Positions 8,296-20,688 of a DNA stretch of 64,000 nucleotides are shown here, piece by piece; within the stretch, counting starts at the first letter, position 1; every line of letters starts with the position of its first letter. Source of the stretch: Acidisoma silvae (GTDB lineage Bacteria > Pseudomonadota > Alphaproteobacteria > Acetobacterales > Acetobacteraceae); contig NZ_JAESVB010000001.1 in NCBI RefSeq assembly GCF_020618775.1, positions 248,001-312,000 of the forward strand, given 5' to 3'. A program made the translations under genes and the position numbers. The notes under the pieces were generated by a model that saw only the letters and a program-made list of their open reading frames with translations, was not told where the DNA came from and did not search any database.

Positions 8296-9767
8296 CGCCG
8301 GCTCTCCTCGGCCAGAACCCAGGTGTCCTTCGATCCGCCGCCTTGCGAGGAATTGACGATCAGGCTGCCGGCTTTCAGCGCCACGCGCGAGAGGCCGCCG
8401 GGCAGAACCCAGGTGCTGCGGCCGGTGACCGCGAAGGGCCGCAGGTCCAGATGGCGTTCGCGGATGCCCTCGTCAGTCAGGGTCGGGCAGGTGGACAGGC
8501 CGATGACCGGCTGGCTGATCCAGTTGGAGGGATTGGCGATCAGCGCGGCGCGGGAGGCTTCAAGCTCTTCCTTCGTCGCGCGCGGCCCGATGGTGATGCC
8601 GTAGCCGCCCGATTCGCCGACCGGCTTGGTGACAAGCTTGTCGAGATTGGCCAGCGTATAGGCCAGGCCTTCGGCTTCGCGACAGATATTGGTCTCGACA
8701 TTGGCCAGGATCGGATCCTGATCCAGGTAGTATTTGATGATGCGCGGCATATAGGCATAGACCGCCTTGTCGTCGGCCACGCCGGTGCCGACGGCATTCG
8801 CCAGCGCCACATTGCCCTTCCGCCAGGCGCGGATCAGCCCCGGCACGCCCAGCATGCTTTCCGGCCGAAAGACGGTCGGATCCAGGAAATCGTCGCCCAG
8901 GCGCCGGTAGATGGAATGGACAGCGCGCAGACCGGCGGTGGTTTTCATGAAGACCCGGTCGTCTTCGACGACCAGGTCCTGGCCTTCCACCAGTGGCACG
9001 CCCATTTCGCGCGCCAGGAAGACATGCTCGAAATAGGCGGAGTTATAGATGCCGGGGGAGAGCAGGACCACCTGCGGGTCGTCCACGCCTTCGGGCGCGA
9101 TTTCGGTCAGCGCCTCGCGCAGCCGGCGGCCGTAGTCGTCCACCGGCATCAAGGACATGCCGGCCAGCAGGTCGGGGAAGGCGCGCCGCATCAGATGGCG
9201 ATTCTCGACGACATAGGACACGCCGGAGGGCGTGCGGGCATTGTCTTCCAGCACGCGGAAGTCGCCGAACTGGTCGCGAATGATATCGATGCCGCAGATA
9301 TGGACATAGGTGCCGAAGCGGACTGGAAAATTCTCCATTTCCGGCCGGTAATTGGCATTGCCGAGCACGAGTTCGGCAGGAACGATGCCGTCCCGCAGGA
9401 TTTTGCGGTCGTGATAGATGTCATGCAGGAAGGCGTTGATGGCCGCGACCCGCTGCTGCACGCCGGTTTCCAGCTTGCGCCATTCGGCGGCGGTGATGAT
9501 GCGGGGAATGCAGTCGAAGGGGAGGATACGGTCGATCGCGGTGGCGTCGGAATAGACCGTGAAGGTCACGCCCAGGCTCATGAGGTCGTTTTCTGCGGCT
9601 TTCGCCCGGGCCCGCAGCCCATCCAGCCCGATGGCACTTAATCGGTTTCGCACGATCTGTGCGGCGCCGTTATCTCCGGGACGGTCGGTTGCGAGCTCAC
9701 TGACATAAAGCCCTGGCACGCAGTCCAGAAAGAGATCCTCAGAAATCTTAACCACCTCTGCGTTCAT
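8292..9767 (-). CDS. Circularly permuted type 2 ATP-grasp protein
   Basis: A 491-residue ATP-grasp protein of the circularly permuted type 2 family (DUF404/DUF407). Recognisable stretches are VVLLSPGIYNSAYFEHVFLA in the middle, IYRRLGDDFLDP, NAVGTGVADDKAVYAYMP, and TKPVGESGGYGITIGP toward the C-terminus. ATP-grasp enzymes join a carboxylate to an amine or thiol through an acyl-phosphate; this one's substrate is unknown. It is first in a two-gene operon with the alpha-E gene. The 210 bases upstream separate it from a divergent secreted-protein gene and must hold both promoters. Confidence 0.9.
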   Translation of the reverse strand: MNAEVVKISEDLFLDCVPGLYVSELATDRPGDNGAAQIVRNRLSAIGLDGLRARAKAAENDLMSLGVTFTVYSDATAIDRILPFDCIPRIITAAEWRKLETGVQQRVAAINAFLHDIYHDRKILRDGIVPAELVLGNANYRPEMENFPVRFGTYVHICGIDIIRDQFGDFRVLEDNARTPSGVSYVVENRHLMRRAFPDLLAGMSLMPVDDYGRRLREALTEIAPEGVDDPQVVLLSPGIYNSAYFEHVFLAREMGVPLVEGQDLVVEDDRVFMKTTAGLRAVHSIYRRLGDDFLDPTVFRPESMLGVPGLIRAWRKGNVALANAVGTGVADDKAVYAYMPRIIKYYLDQDPILANVETNICREAEGLAYTLANLDKLVTKPVGESGGYGITIGPRATKEELEASRAALIANPSNWISQPVIGLSTCPTLTDEGIRERHLDLRPFAVTGRSTWVLPGGLSRVALKAGSLIVNSSQGGGSKDTWVLAEESRR

Positions 9768-9979
9768 GGGGCCGTTCTTCGGCTATAAGCGGTTTGTCGT
9801 TGTCCTGCCAGTCCTTCGGCGGCCCGGTACAGCGCAAAATTCACGACCGAAAACCATCGGCATGCGAGGCCTGTGTCGCACAAATTTATTTGCAAATCTG
9901 AGGAATACAGGCTTTACCTCACACGCTCTGTCGATCTCGTAACCGTATCAGACCGATTATCCTTGGCCCGGAGTTAACC

Positions 9980-10597
9980 ATGCGCCGCCTCTTCGCTGCC
10001 TTTGTGGCAGCATCTGTTTTTGCCCCCGGCATCGCCTCCGCCGCCTGTCTGAAACCCATTGAGGGAACGGCGATGAACGTCGCCGGCCTCAAGAGCCAGC
10101 TCATGGTGACGGCGCTCGCCTGCGATACGCGCGATCGCTACAACAGCTTCGTGATGAATTTCCGCCCGACCCTCATGAAAGAGGACACGGCGCTGAACAG
10201 CTACTTCTCGCATCACTACGGCCGCAGCTGGCGCGCCGAGCATGACGACTACATCACGCAGCTCGCCAATGTGCAGTCCGACGCCTCCATCAAGCAGGGC
10301 ACGCTGTTCTGCCAGCAGAATGTGGCGCTGTTCGGTGAGGTTCTGGCGCTGAAGACCCCCAAGGAACTGCTGGATTTCGCCAATGACAAGCCGATGGTCC
10401 AGCCGGTGAACTACGACATCTGCGGCCTGCCGCATCACGACATCTACCACCCCACCCTGGTTCAGGTCGTGGCCCCGGTCGGCGGCGGCACTTCCGGTGC
10501 CAAGGAGCAGACGGCGGTTGCCCGTACCGGTCCCGACGGTAAGCCGAAGCGGAGCTTCTTCGGCAATATCGGGCACGGCATCGCCAGCATTTTCTGA
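9980..10597 (+). CDS. Secreted protein of unknown function
   Basis: A 205-residue protein with a clear Sec signal peptide (MRRLFAAFVAASVFAPGIASAA, cleavage likely near residue 22). The mature part has about four cysteines (near positions 23, 49, 112 and 146) that could form disulfides in the periplasm, a helical middle, and a Gly/Lys-rich tail ending GNIGHGIASIF. I recognise no catalytic motif. It stands alone, divergent from the ATP-grasp operon and about 170 bases before ftsK. The upstream region contains the AT-rich block AAATTTATTTGCAAAT near 9884-9899. Real gene by codon pattern and signal peptide; function unknown. Confidence 0.75.
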   Translation: MRRLFAAFVAASVFAPGIASAACLKPIEGTAMNVAGLKSQLMVTALACDTRDRYNSFVMNFRPTLMKEDTALNSYFSHHYGRSWRAEHDDYITQLANVQSDASIKQGTLFCQQNVALFGEVLALKTPKELLDFANDKPMVQPVNYDICGLPHHDIYHPTLVQVVAPVGGGTSGAKEQTAVARTGPDGKPKRSFFGNIGHGIASIF

Positions 10598-10769
10598 ACG
10601 TCGCCTCTGTCGTCTGCGTGAAGGGGAGGGGAGTGCGGCCGCAAGGCTGAACGACCCTCTTCCTATATGGGCCGGCAGAAAATCCTGCGCCGGCACAGCC
10701 TTCTGATACCATGGCCGGGCCTCGATTCGTGTTGTCCGGGGCCCCCTGGCATCACTGGAAAGGATACCG

Positions 10770-13349
10770 ATGGCCGCCATCGCTGAAGCCCGCCGGTTTA
10801 TCTCACCGACCATGCTGGCGGTTCTGCGCCGCCGCCTGGCCTCGCTGGTGGGACTGCTGCTGGGCATCCTCGGTATCGGGCTCGGCGTGGCGCTTGCCTC
10901 CTACCATCCGTCCGACGCCTCCTTCGACACGGCCGGCACGGTCGTCCGCAATCTGGCCGGTCCGACCGGGGCGGTCGTCGCCGATCTGTCCTGGCAGGGT
11001 TTCGGCGTCGTCGGCACATTGCCGGTCTGGGTCATGCTGCTCTGGGGCTGGCGGATCGCTGAAAACCGGCGCCTGACCCATATCTCCTTCCGTATTCTGG
11101 CGCTGATCGCCGCCATGCCCTTGCTGGCCGGCGGCATCGCCAATCTGCCGATTCCGGGCAGCGGCAGTTCTGCCTGGCTGGCCGCCGGGTGGGGCGGCGC
11201 GCTGGGTTACGGCGTCGGCCATGTCATCATCGGATCGGCGCATTCGGCTTTCGGTGCGCTGGGCGCGGCGATTGCCTGGGTGATCGAGATGCTGATCGGC
11301 GTCGGATTGACGGCTTTCGGCTTCGGCCTGACGGCCATGGAGTGGCGCGCCGCCGGGTCTCGCGCCCGGTCCGGCGCCATGGGCGCGGCCTCGCTCTCCA
11401 TGCGCTCGATGCGCTCCGTCGGTCAGGGGCGCAGCACTGACCATGAGCAAGAGCGCGGCGGCGGCGGCTTCGGCCTGTCGTCCATTACCGGCCGTCTCAG
11501 CGGCATGTTCTCCCGCCTGCCGGATTGGGGGCGCCCCGACTGGGGCCGGTCGCAGCCTTCCGAAGACAGTTCGCCGCATCCGGTCTTCAATCTGCCGCCG
11601 ATGGACCCGGATGACGACGATCGCCCGGCCGGTGCCCGGCGTGAGCCCGTCATCGCGAGCGCCGCTGCCCGCACGGCCCCGAGCGGCAAGCTGACCGCCG
11701 CCGGTTTCGGCCTTGGCGCGGCCGCCGCCGCGCCCGCCAATGCCGGCGATACGCGCATCCGCACGGCGCGCGAAAAGCCGCGTGCCCCGGCCCGGCCCGA
11801 TCCTGGCCCGCCCGTCAGCCATGCCGGCTGGAAACTGCCCCCGATCGAACTGCTGAAGGATCCGCCGGCCCAGCATGAAGTCGGCATCTCCCCGGAAGCC
11901 TTGCAGGCCAATGCGCGGCTGCTGGAGACGGTGCTCTCCGATTACGGCGTTCAGGGCAGTATCGTCGAAATCCGTCCCGGCCCGGTCGTTACGCTGTACG
12001 AGCTGGAACCCGCGCCCGGCATCCGCTCCGCCCGCGTCATCGGTCTGGCCGATGACGTCGCCCGCAGCCTCTCCGTCACCGCCGTGCGTATCGCGACCGT
12101 GCCCGGCCGCAACGTTATCGGCATCGAAGTGCCGAATGCGAAGCGTGAGACGGTGTTTCTGCGCGAGCTGATGTCGGTCGAGGAATGGGGCAGCCATGCC
12201 GGCCGGCTGCCTTTGGCCCTAGGCAAGGATATCGGTGGTTCGCCGGTCATCGTCGATTTGGCGCGGATGCCGCATCTGCTCGTCGCCGGCACCACCGGCT
12301 CGGGCAAATCCGTCGGCATCAATGCCATGATCCTGTCGCTGCTCTTCCGACTGTCACCGGAAGAATGCCGCCTGATCCTGATCGATCCGAAGATGCTGGA
12401 ACTCTCCGTCTATGACGGTATTCCGCATCTGATGGCCCCCGTCGTCACTGAGCCCGCCAAGGCGGTGACCGCCCTGAAATGGACGGTGCGCGAGATGGAA
12501 CGGCGCTATCGCGCCATGAGCCAGCTCAGCGTCCGCAATGTCGGCGGCTATAATGAGCGCGTGGCGGAAGCGCAGTCGCGCGGCGAGGTCGTCACCCGCC
12601 GCGTGCAGACGGGTTTCGACGCCGAGACCGGACGGCCGATTTTCGAGGAACAGGCCCTGGCGCTGGAGCCGCTGCCCTTCCTCGTCGTTGTCATCGACGA
12701 AATGGCTGACCTCATGATGGTCGCCGGCAAGGAGATCGAGGCCGCCGTGCAGCGCCTGGCGCAGATGGCGCGTGCCGCTGGCATCCATGTCATCATGGCG
12801 ACCCAGAGGCCGTCGGTCGACGTCATCACCGGCACCATCAAGGCGAATTTCCCGACCCGCATCAGCTTCCAGGTCATCAGTAAGTTCGACAGCCGCACCA
12901 TTTTGGGCGAGCAGGGATCGGAACAGCTGCTGGGCCAGGGCGACATGCTGTACATGGCCGGCGGCGGGCGCATTACTCGCGTGCATGGTCCCTTCGTGAC
13001 CGACCGCGAGGTCGAGGATGCGGTGGCCTTCCTGCGCGAGCAGGGCGAACCGGCCTATCTGGAGGAAGTCACCGAAGCGCAGGAAGAGACGGGCGGTGGT
13101 GGCGGTGGCGGCGGTCCGGCCATGCCGGGCGCCAGCGAAGGCGAGAAGGGCCTGTTCGATCAGGCCGTCGCGCTTGTCGCCCGCGAAGGCAAGGCCAGCA
13201 CCAGCTTCATCCAGCGCCATCTGCAGATCGGCTACAACCGCGCCGCGCGCCTCATCGAGCAGATGGAGAAGGACGGGATCGTGGGGCCCGCCAATCATGT
13301 CGGCAAGCGCGAGGTGCTGGTCCGCCGCACCCATGACGAGGACGAGTAG
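10770..13349 (+). CDS. ftsK: DNA translocase FtsK
   Basis: FtsK anchors at the division septum and pumps chromosome ends toward dif for XerCD resolution. The 859 residues comprise about four N-terminal membrane segments (about 20-190), a Pro/Arg-rich low-complexity linker (about 210-350), and a RecA-like motor with Walker A GTTGSGKS (about 507-514) and Walker [11 protein letters not shown] (about 635-645). An oligoglycine hinge (about 777-784) precedes the C-terminal winged-helix gamma domain, which contains [33 protein letters not shown] precedes the ATG. The linker is short compared with E. coli FtsK but normal for alphaproteobacteria. Confidence 0.96.
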   Translation: MAAIAEARRFISPTMLAVLRRRLASLVGLLLGILGIGLGVALASYHPSDASFDTAGTVVRNLAGPTGAVVADLSWQGFGVVGTLPVWVMLLWGWRIAENRRLTHISFRILALIAAMPLLAGGIANLPIPGSGSSAWLAAGWGGALGYGVGHVIIGSAHSAFGALGAAIAWVIEMLIGVGLTAFGFGLTAMEWRAAGSRARSGAMGAASLSMRSMRSVGQGRSTDHEQERGGGGFGLSSITGRLSGMFSRLPDWGRPDWGRSQPSEDSSPHPVFNLPPMDPDDDDRPAGARREPVIASAAARTAPSGKLTAAGFGLGAAAAAPANAGDTRIRTAREKPRAPARPDPGPPVSHAGWKLPPIELLKDPPAQHEVGISPEALQANARLLETVLSDYGVQGSIVEIRPGPVVTLYELEPAPGIRSARVIGLADDVARSLSVTAVRIATVPGRNVIGIEVPNAKRETVFLRELMSVEEWGSHAGRLPLALGKDIGGSPVIVDLARMPHLLVAGTTGSGKSVGINAMILSLLFRLSPEECRLILIDPKMLELSVYDGIPHLMAPVVTEPAKAVTALKWTVREMERRYRAMSQLSVRNVGGYNERVAEAQSRGEVVTRRVQTGFDAETGRPIFEEQALALEPLPFLVVVIDEMADLMMVAGKEIEAAVQRLAQMARAAGIHVIMATQRPSVDVITGTIKANFPTRISFQVISKFDSRTILGEQGSEQLLGQGDMLYMAGGGRITRVHGPFVTDREVEDAVAFLREQGEPAYLEEVTEAQEETGGGGGGGGPAMPGASEGEKGLFDQAVALVAREGKASTSFIQRHLQIGYNRAARLIEQMEKDGIVGPANHVGKREVLVRRTHDEDE

Positions 13350-13374
13350 GGTCGACAGGTTTGATTGAAACATC

Positions 13375-13451
13375 GTCATTCCCGCGAAAGCGGGAATCTT
13401 CTGACTGAGGCGCTGTCACGAGGAAAAGATGCCCGCCTGCGCGGGCATGAC
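13375..13451. repeat. Palindromic intergenic element, copy 2
   Basis: Lies between the convergent ftsK and response-regulator stops. Hairpin A pairs TTCCCGC (13379-13385) with GCGGGAA (13390-13396), loop GAAA. ATCTT (13396-13400) pairs with AAGAT (13426-13430). Hairpin B pairs TGCCCGC with GCGGGCA (13430-13447). The element begins GTCAT and ends ATGAC. It may also act as a bidirectional terminator. Confidence 0.8.
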
Positions 13452-13463
13452 GTCTAGCAAGCT

Positions 13464-13841
13464 TTAACCCGGCAGGCTGTCCAGCAGCAGCTGTTCCACA
13501 TCGGCGGGGCGGAAGGGCTTTCTCAGGCAGGGCTTGTCGCGCCAGCGCTCATCCAGCCCCGATTCGTCGTAGCCGGTGCTGAAGACGAAAGGCAGGCCCA
13601 GCTGGTCCATGACGGCCGCGACCGCATCGCTGCGATGGCCGGCGACGTTGACGTCCAGAATGGCCATATCGCAGCCGCCGGGCTCTGCGGCCAGGAAAGC
13701 CAGGGCTTCGTCATTCTGGCTGAACGGCCCGATGACCACGCAGCCGAAATCGTCCAGAACATCTTCCAGCAGCATGGCCAGCAGAGCCTCGTCCTCAAGA
13801 ACGAGAACGCGCAGGCCGGACAATCGTGATTCTTGGTCCAT
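13464..13841 (-). CDS. Single-domain response regulator
   Basis: A 125-residue stand-alone receiver (CheY-like) domain. The phosphoacceptor is D63 in AILDVNV; the acidic pocket is E16/D17; the conserved hydroxyl lies at S88/T89 (FVFSTG) and the lysine at K108 (LRKPF). No output domain is present, so it acts by protein contact or phosphorelay. No histidine kinase is adjacent. Similar single-domain receivers in alphaproteobacteria often pair with HWE/HisKA2-type kinases encoded elsewhere; that is inference. Confidence 0.88.
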   Translation of the reverse strand: MDQESRLSGLRVLVLEDEALLAMLLEDVLDDFGCVVIGPFSQNDEALAFLAAEPGGCDMAILDVNVAGHRSDAVAAVMDQLGLPFVFSTGYDESGLDERWRDKPCLRKPFRPADVEQLLLDSLPG

Positions 13842-13894
13842 ACCCTGTCTTCCAACAGACCGCGCGTTTTATGGCAAGAGAGCTTGGCCTAGCC

Positions 13895-15943
<2,049 letters not shown>

Positions 15944-16006
15944 GACACCGACACTAGCAAGGTCCAGCCCGGCCGTTAACTGGCGCAGTGCTGCAGCGCA
16001 AACGCG

Positions 16007-17878
16007 TCAGCCAGCCTCTTCCAGCGCGCCCTGGGCTTCCAGCCAGGCTTCCTCGGCGGCTTCGATATCCCGCGCGATGGCGGCCAGCTTCTGCTGTCCG
16101 CGCGTAATCTCGGCCCCGCCATGCTTTTCGTAAAAGCCGGGGTCGGCGAGGATGCCTTCGATCTTCTCCTTATCCGCCGTCAGCTTGGCGATGCGCTTTT
16201 CCGCGTCCTGGGCGATTTTCCGCAAGGGAGCGAGGGCCGCGCGGGCTTCGGCGCGTTCTCGCCGGTCGTCCTGACGCGTGGGCGCGGTGTCCAGCTTCGC
16301 GGGACCGCCGGCAAGCCCGGCCAGGCGCTGCCGGTAATCGTCCATATCGCCGTCGAACTGCACGGCCGCACCATCGGCCACCAGCCACAGCCGGTCCGCC
16401 ACCAACTCCACCAGATGCGGATCATGGGTGATGAGGACCACCGCGCCGGTGTAATCCGCCAGCGCCCGGATCAGCGCTTCCTTGGCGTCGATATCCAGAT
16501 GGTTGGTCGGTTCGTCCAAAATCAGCAGATGCGGCGCATCGCGCGTGGCCAGCGCCAGGAGTAGGCGGCCTTTCTCGCCGCCCGAGAGTTCCGAGACCTT
16601 GGTATCGGCGCGGTCGGCGTCCAGCCCGAAGCGCGCCAGCTGGGCGCGCACTTGCGGCGGCAAAGCACGCGGCAGGGCGCGGGCCATATGATCGACCGGC
16701 GTTTCCGACGGGATCAGCGCTTCCGCCTGATCCTGGGCGAAATAGCCGACCTTCAGCCCGGCGGCGCGGCGCATCTCGCCTGCCAGCGGTTCCATCGAGC
16801 CCGCGATCAGCTTGGCGAGGGTGGACTTGCCGTTGCCATTGGCGCCCAGCAGCGCCACGCGGTCATCGGTATCCAGGCTGAGCGAGATATTGCGCAGGAT
16901 GGGCTTGCCGCCATAGCCGATGGAGACGCGGTCCAGCGTCAGAATGGGCGGTGCGATGCGCGACGGATCGGGGAAGGAGAAGCGGGTCGGCGCGTCCTCG
17001 ATGACGTTTTCCACGGGCGGCAGCCGTTCCAGCGCCTTCAACCGGCTTTGCGCCTGACGGGCCTTGGTGGCCTTGGCGCGGAACCGGTCCACGAAAGCCT
17101 GAATGCGGTCGCGCTCGGCCGATACCTTTTCGGCCATGCGCTTCTGCTGGGCGCTGCGTTCCGCCCGCAGGCGCAGGAATTCCGCGAAGCCGCCGGTGGT
17201 CAGCGTGATCTTGCCGCGATCGAGATGGGCGATGGCTTCGACCGAGCGATCCAGCAGCCCGCGATCATGCGAGACGATCAGCGCGGCGCCAGAGAATTTC
17301 GCGAGCCAGCCTTCCAGCCAAAGCGAGGCTTCGAGGTCGAGATGGTTGGTCGGTTCGTCCAGCAGCAGCAGGTCCGGATTGCCGAACAGCGCGGAGGCCA
17401 GCGCCACGCGCATCCGCCAGCCGCCCGAGAGCGCACTCATCGGTCCTTCCTGGCGTTCCAGACTGAAGCCGAGACCGCTGAGAATGGCGCCGGCGCGGGC
17501 CGGGGCGCTGTCGGATTCGATTGTCCGCAAACGTTCATGCACTTCCGCCAGGCGCAGAGCGTCGGTGTCCGGCGCTTCCGCCTCGGCCAGCAGGGCCGTG
17601 CGTTCCTTGTCGGCCGCCAGCACGACTTCGATGGGGGTGACGCTGCCACCCGGCGCTTCCTGCGCCACGGCGCCCATCTTGGCACGATTGGCGAGGCGGA
17701 TATCGCCGCCGTCCACCGCCAGATCGCCGGAAATCGCCCGCATCAGCGTCGACTTGCCGGCGCCGTTGCGGCCGATCAGGCCGATGCGCCGTCCGGGATC
17801 GACGGTCAGGTCGGCATTCTCCAGCAGCGGGCGGCCTTTGATGGAGATCGAGAGATTGCGAATGGTCAGGAGGCTCAT
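16007..17878 (-). CDS. ABC-F family ATPase
   Basis: A 623-residue protein with two ABC ATPase domains on one chain and no membrane segments, the ABC-F arrangement of ribosome-associated factors (Uup/EttA/YheS type). Walker A motifs are GRNGAGKST (about 37-45) and GANGNGKST; signatures are LSGGWRMR and LSGGEKGR; both Walker B motifs read [10 protein letters not shown] or [12 protein letters not shown] charged interdomain linker and a C-terminal coiled-coil extension (about 545-623) suggest the Uup/YheS side of the family. Likely cytoplasmic, acting on ribosomes or DNA structure; the exact subfamily needs a tree. Divergent from ndk, 117 bases apart. Confidence 0.9.
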   Translation of the reverse strand: MSLLTIRNLSISIKGRPLLENADLTVDPGRRIGLIGRNGAGKSTLMRAISGDLAVDGGDIRLANRAKMGAVAQEAPGGSVTPIEVVLAADKERTALLAEAEAPDTDALRLAEVHERLRTIESDSAPARAGAILSGLGFSLERQEGPMSALSGGWRMRVALASALFGNPDLLLLDEPTNHLDLEASLWLEGWLAKFSGAALIVSHDRGLLDRSVEAIAHLDRGKITLTTGGFAEFLRLRAERSAQQKRMAEKVSAERDRIQAFVDRFRAKATKARQAQSRLKALERLPPVENVIEDAPTRFSFPDPSRIAPPILTLDRVSIGYGGKPILRNISLSLDTDDRVALLGANGNGKSTLAKLIAGSMEPLAGEMRRAAGLKVGYFAQDQAEALIPSETPVDHMARALPRALPPQVRAQLARFGLDADRADTKVSELSGGEKGRLLLALATRDAPHLLILDEPTNHLDIDAKEALIRALADYTGAVVLITHDPHLVELVADRLWLVADGAAVQFDGDMDDYRQRLAGLAGGPAKLDTAPTRQDDRRERAEARAALAPLRKIAQDAEKRIAKLTADKEKIEGILADPGFYEKHGGAEITRGQQKLAAIARDIEAAEEAWLEAQGALEEAG

Positions 17879-17995
17879 ATCGGGTCATCTAGCGGCAAAT
17901 GGCGGCAGAAGGAACGGCGTGGCTTGCAGGCCACAGGCTTAACCTCTAAACGCCCGCGCACAGACTTTGCTTACCCAGAAAAGAAAGACAGTCCC

Positions 17996-18418
17996 ATGGC
18001 TATTGAGCGCACCTTCTCCATCCTGAAGCCCGACGCGACCCGCCGCAACCTGACCGGCGCCATCAACGCGGTCTTCGAGAAGAACGGCCTCTCCATCGTC
18101 GCCCAGAAGCGCGTTCAGCTGACCCAGGCGCAGGCCGAAGGCTTCTACGCCGTGCATAAGGAGCGTTCCTTCTTCGGCGAGCTGGTCAGCTTCATGATCT
18201 CCGGCCCGGTCGTGCTGCAGGTTCTGCAGGGCGAGAATGCGATGGCCAGGAATCGTGAACTGATGGGCGCGACCGACCCGAAGAAGGCCGATGCCGGCAC
18301 CATCCGCGCCGAATTCGCCGAAAGCATCGAAGCGAATTCCGTGCATGGTTCGGACAGCCTCGAGAATGCGAAGACCGAGATTTCCTACTTCTTCGCCGAG
18401 ACCGAAATCGTCGCGTAA
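17996..18418 (+). CDS. ndk: Nucleoside diphosphate kinase
   Basis: Transfers the gamma phosphate of ATP to other nucleoside diphosphates through a phosphohistidine. The 140-residue length is exact for the family. H117 sits in NSVHGSDS, and the N-terminal FSILKPDA and [11 protein letters not shown] nucleotide-site motifs are intact. The ATG at 17996 is chosen because it gives the canonical MAIERTFSI start; the longer in-frame extension runs antisense through the ABC-F gene. A palindromic repeat follows the stop. Confidence 0.97.
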   Translation: MAIERTFSILKPDATRRNLTGAINAVFEKNGLSIVAQKRVQLTQAQAEGFYAVHKERSFFGELVSFMISGPVVLQVLQGENAMARNRELMGATDPKKADAGTIRAEFAESIEANSVHGSDSLENAKTEISYFFAETEIVA

Positions 18419-18453
18419 GTTTCGACGTTTTTTGCGTCGCGGCTCTCTAAGTC

Positions 18454-18557
18454 GTCATGCCCGGGCTTGACCCGGGCATCCAGCCGGCCCCGGGCATAAC
18501 GCTTGCTCGGAGTCTGGATCCCCGGGTCAAGCGCGGCTTGCCAAGCCCGGGGACGAC
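18454..18557. repeat. Palindromic intergenic element, copy 3
   Basis: Between the convergent ndk and GIY-YIG stops. Hairpin A pairs TGCCCGGG with CCCGGGCA (18458-18478, loop CTTGA). ATCCAG at 18478-18483 pairs with CTGGAT at 18514-18519. Hairpin B pairs CCCCGGG (18520-18526) with CCCGGGG (18546-18552), with a longer loop than in other copies. It begins GTCAT and ends ACGAC. Confidence 0.8.
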
Positions 18558-18561
18558 GGCG

Positions 18562-18855
18562 TCAATTTTCAATCGATAGTGATCCGAACAGATCGTCCCA
18601 TTCGGGATTGAGCTCTTCGATCAGCGCCAGCTTCCAATCACGCGGCCAGCGTTTCAGAGATTTCTCACGCTGTATGGCCCGCACAATCTCATCGTGCCGT
18701 TCAGCATAGACGAGCTTCGTGAGCTTGTGTCGCTGTGTGAATCCAGGCTTATCTTGCGATTTGTGCTGTTGGATGCGCGTGGCCAAGTGAGCGGTCACGC
18801 CAATATAGAGCGTGCCGTTCCGTTGATTGGTAACGATATAGACCCACGCAGCCAT
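18562..18855 (-). CDS. Stand-alone GIY-YIG nuclease domain protein
   Basis: A 97-residue protein made almost entirely of one GIY-YIG domain: VYIVTNQRNGTLYIGVT at about residues 5-21 carries both tyrosine motifs, R27 lies in ATRIQQHK, and KLVYAERHDEI and the EKSLKRWPRDWK helix follow. The domain cuts DNA in UvrC and homing endonucleases; small solo proteins like this have no settled role. The gene is less GC-rich than its neighbours and sits between a full palindromic element (18454-18557) and a half element (18972-19001), unlike any other gene in the window. Confidence 0.9.
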   Translation of the reverse strand: MAAWVYIVTNQRNGTLYIGVTAHLATRIQQHKSQDKPGFTQRHKLTKLVYAERHDEIVRAIQREKSLKRWPRDWKLALIEELNPEWDDLFGSLSIEN

Positions 18856-18941
18856 TGCAATACGATGCAGAAACGCAATGGAAAATGCGAGCGTTTTAGG
18901 CGTGCTATCCTTGCTCAGCCGCAGACGTCCCAGAAACTCAG

Positions 18942-19013
18942 ACCATAAACAGACGTAACGCCTGGGTTCTGCTGGATGCCAGGGTCAAGCCCTGGCATGA
19001 CAGAGTTTATGGT
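18942..19013. repeat. Half copy of the palindromic element inside an inverted repeat
   Basis: Only hairpin B of the element is present: ATGCCAGGG (18976-18984) pairs with CCCTGGCAT (18990-18998), loop TCAAG, ending ATGAC. The unit is bounded by a 9-bp inverted repeat, ACCATAAAC at 18942-18950 and GTTTATGGT at 19005-19013. The right arm overlaps the last codons and stop of purN. Confidence 0.65.
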
Positions 19014-19609
19014 TTCGACTGCGGTGCTGCGAGAGACAGCGCAAACTGCCGGAGCGCCTCGGGATAGAGCTTATGTTCCTCCACCAGCACCCGTGCGGCG
19101 AGCGCGTCCGGCGTGTCGCCTCCCAGCACCGGCACCCGCGCCTGGGCGACGATGGGGCCTGCGTCCAGATCTTCCGTCACCACATGCACCGTGCAGCCGG
19201 CTTCGCTGACGCCAGCTTCGATGGCGCGTTCATGCGTGTGCAGCCCTTTGAAATCGGGCAGCAGGCTCGGGTGGATATTGAGCATCCGGCCGTCCCAGCG
19301 CGACACCAGATACGGCGTCAGCAGGCGCATATAGCCGGCCAGGCAGATGATCTCGACGCCGGCCGCCCGCAAAGCCGCGTCGATCTCAGCCTCATGACCC
19401 GCGCGGTCTTTGCCGAAGGGGCGATGATCGATCGCAACCGCCGCGATGCCGGCGGCGGTCGCCGTCGCCAACCCTCCGGCATCCGGGTTGTTCGACAGAA
19501 CCAGCACGATCTCGGCCGGAAAATCCGGTGCGCGGGCGGCTTCGATCAACGACACCATATTCGAGCCACGGCCGCTGATGAACACGGCCGCGCGGCGACG
19601 GGCGGTCAT
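19007..19609 (-). CDS. purN: Phosphoribosylglycinamide formyltransferase
   Basis: Formylates GAR with 10-formyl-tetrahydrofolate, the third step of purine synthesis. The 200 residues include the phosphate-binding GRGSN (13-17) and catalytic N111, H113 (MLNIHPSLLP) and D149 (EDLDAGPI). It follows purM by 2 bases, so the two are one operon. The stop codon lies inside the arm of an inverted repeat (19005-19013), which may help end the transcript. Confidence 0.96.
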   Translation of the reverse strand: MTARRRAAVFISGRGSNMVSLIEAARAPDFPAEIVLVLSNNPDAGGLATATAAGIAAVAIDHRPFGKDRAGHEAEIDAALRAAGVEIICLAGYMRLLTPYLVSRWDGRMLNIHPSLLPDFKGLHTHERAIEAGVSEAGCTVHVVTEDLDAGPIVAQARVPVLGGDTPDALAARVLVEEHKLYPEALRQFALSLAAPQSKP

Positions 19610-19611
19610 TC

Positions 19612-20688
19612 TCAGACGGGCCAGCCGGCGGGAATGGCGATTTCGGTCCGCGCTTCGCCATCGGCCGCTTCGATCGCGCCGATTTCGAAGACCTGCTCGC
19701 CCTCGGCCTCCAGAATGGCGCGGGCTTCGGCGACCTTGTCAGCCGCGACGATGACGGTCATGCCGATGCCGCAGTTGAAGACGCGCAGCATCTCTTCCGG
19801 TGCGACGCCGCCGGCTTTGGCGAGCCAAGGGAAGACCGGCGGCAGGGCCCAGGCCCCGGCATCGATCCGCGCCAGCGTGCCTTCGGGCAGGGCGCGCGGC
19901 AGATTGCCCGGCAGGCCGCCACCCGTGATATGCGCCGCCGCTTTCAGCAGGCCCTTCTTGTGCAGAGCCAGCAGCGACAGAACATAAAGCTTCGTCGGCG
20001 CCATCAGCACTTCGGCCAGCGTGCCGCCGTCCGCGAAGGGGCAGGGGCCGTTCATATCGGCGCCGATCACGTCCACCACGCGGCGGACGAGGGAAAAACC
20101 GTTGGAATGCACGCCGGAACTGGCCAGGCCCAGCACCACGTCGCCCGGCGCTACGTCACGCGGCAGAAGGTTTTCACGCTCCGCCGCGCCAACCGTGAAG
20201 CCGGCCAGATCGTAATCGCCGGCCTGATACATGCCCGGCATCTCGGCCGTCTCACCGCCCACCAGCGCGCAGCCCGACAGGCGGCAGCCTTCGGCGATAC
20301 CGGCAATGACGCGCTTCGCCGAGGCCACATCCAACGCGCCGGTCGCGAAATAATCGAGGAAGAACAGCGGCTCCGCGCCCTGCACCACGAGGTCGTTGAC
20401 GCACATGGCGACGAGGTCGATGCCGACCGTGTCATGCAGACCGTGGTCGATGGCGATCTTCAGCTTGGTGCCGACGCCGTCGGTGGAGGAGATCAGAACG
20501 GGATCGCGGAAGCCGGCGGCCTTAAGGTCGAACAGCGCGCCGAAGCCGCCGAGGCCTCCCATGACGCCCGTGCGGTTGGTCGCCTTGGCCAGCGGCTTGA
20601 TGGCGTCCACCAGCGCGTCGCCGGCTTCGATGTCGACGCCCGCGTCCGCGTAGGTCACGCCGTTGCCGGGATTTGCCGCTATGGTCAT
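19612..20688 (-). CDS. purM: Phosphoribosylformylglycinamidine cyclo-ligase (AIR synthetase)
   Basis: Closes the imidazole ring of AIR in purine synthesis using ATP. The 358 residues include the family markers [11 protein letters not shown] (about 44-54), [23 protein letters not shown] and [16 protein letters not shown]. First gene of the purMN operon and divergent from the AI-2E/PerM-family gene, with 183 bases between their starts. This purMN versus perM-hda-ppk-ppx order is common in Rhodospirillales to my knowledge. Confidence 0.97.
   Translation of the reverse strand: MTIAANPGNGVTYADAGVDIEAGDALVDAIKPLAKATNRTGVMGGLGGFGALFDLKAAGFRDPVLISSTDGVGTKLKIAIDHGLHDTVGIDLVAMCVNDLVVQGAEPLFFLDYFATGALDVASAKRVIAGIAEGCRLSGCALVGGETAEMPGMYQAGDYDLAGFTVGAAERENLLPRDVAPGDVVLGLASSGVHSNGFSLVRRVVDVIGADMNGPCPFADGGTLAEVLMAPTKLYVLSLLALHKKGLLKAAAHITGGGLPGNLPRALPEGTLARIDAGAWALPPVFPWLAKAGGVAPEEMLRVFNCGIGMTVIVAADKVAEARAILEAEGEQVFEIGAIEAADGEARTEIAIPAGWPV

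Noticed and set aside
10598-10769. Small gene between the secreted protein and ftsK
   Set aside because: Short frames here lack ribosome-binding sites and coding pattern; the segment is best seen as the ftsK promoter region.
13375-13451. CRISPR-like repeat
   Set aside because: The repeats are dispersed singly in separate gaps, palindromic, and not arranged with spacers; no cas genes are present.
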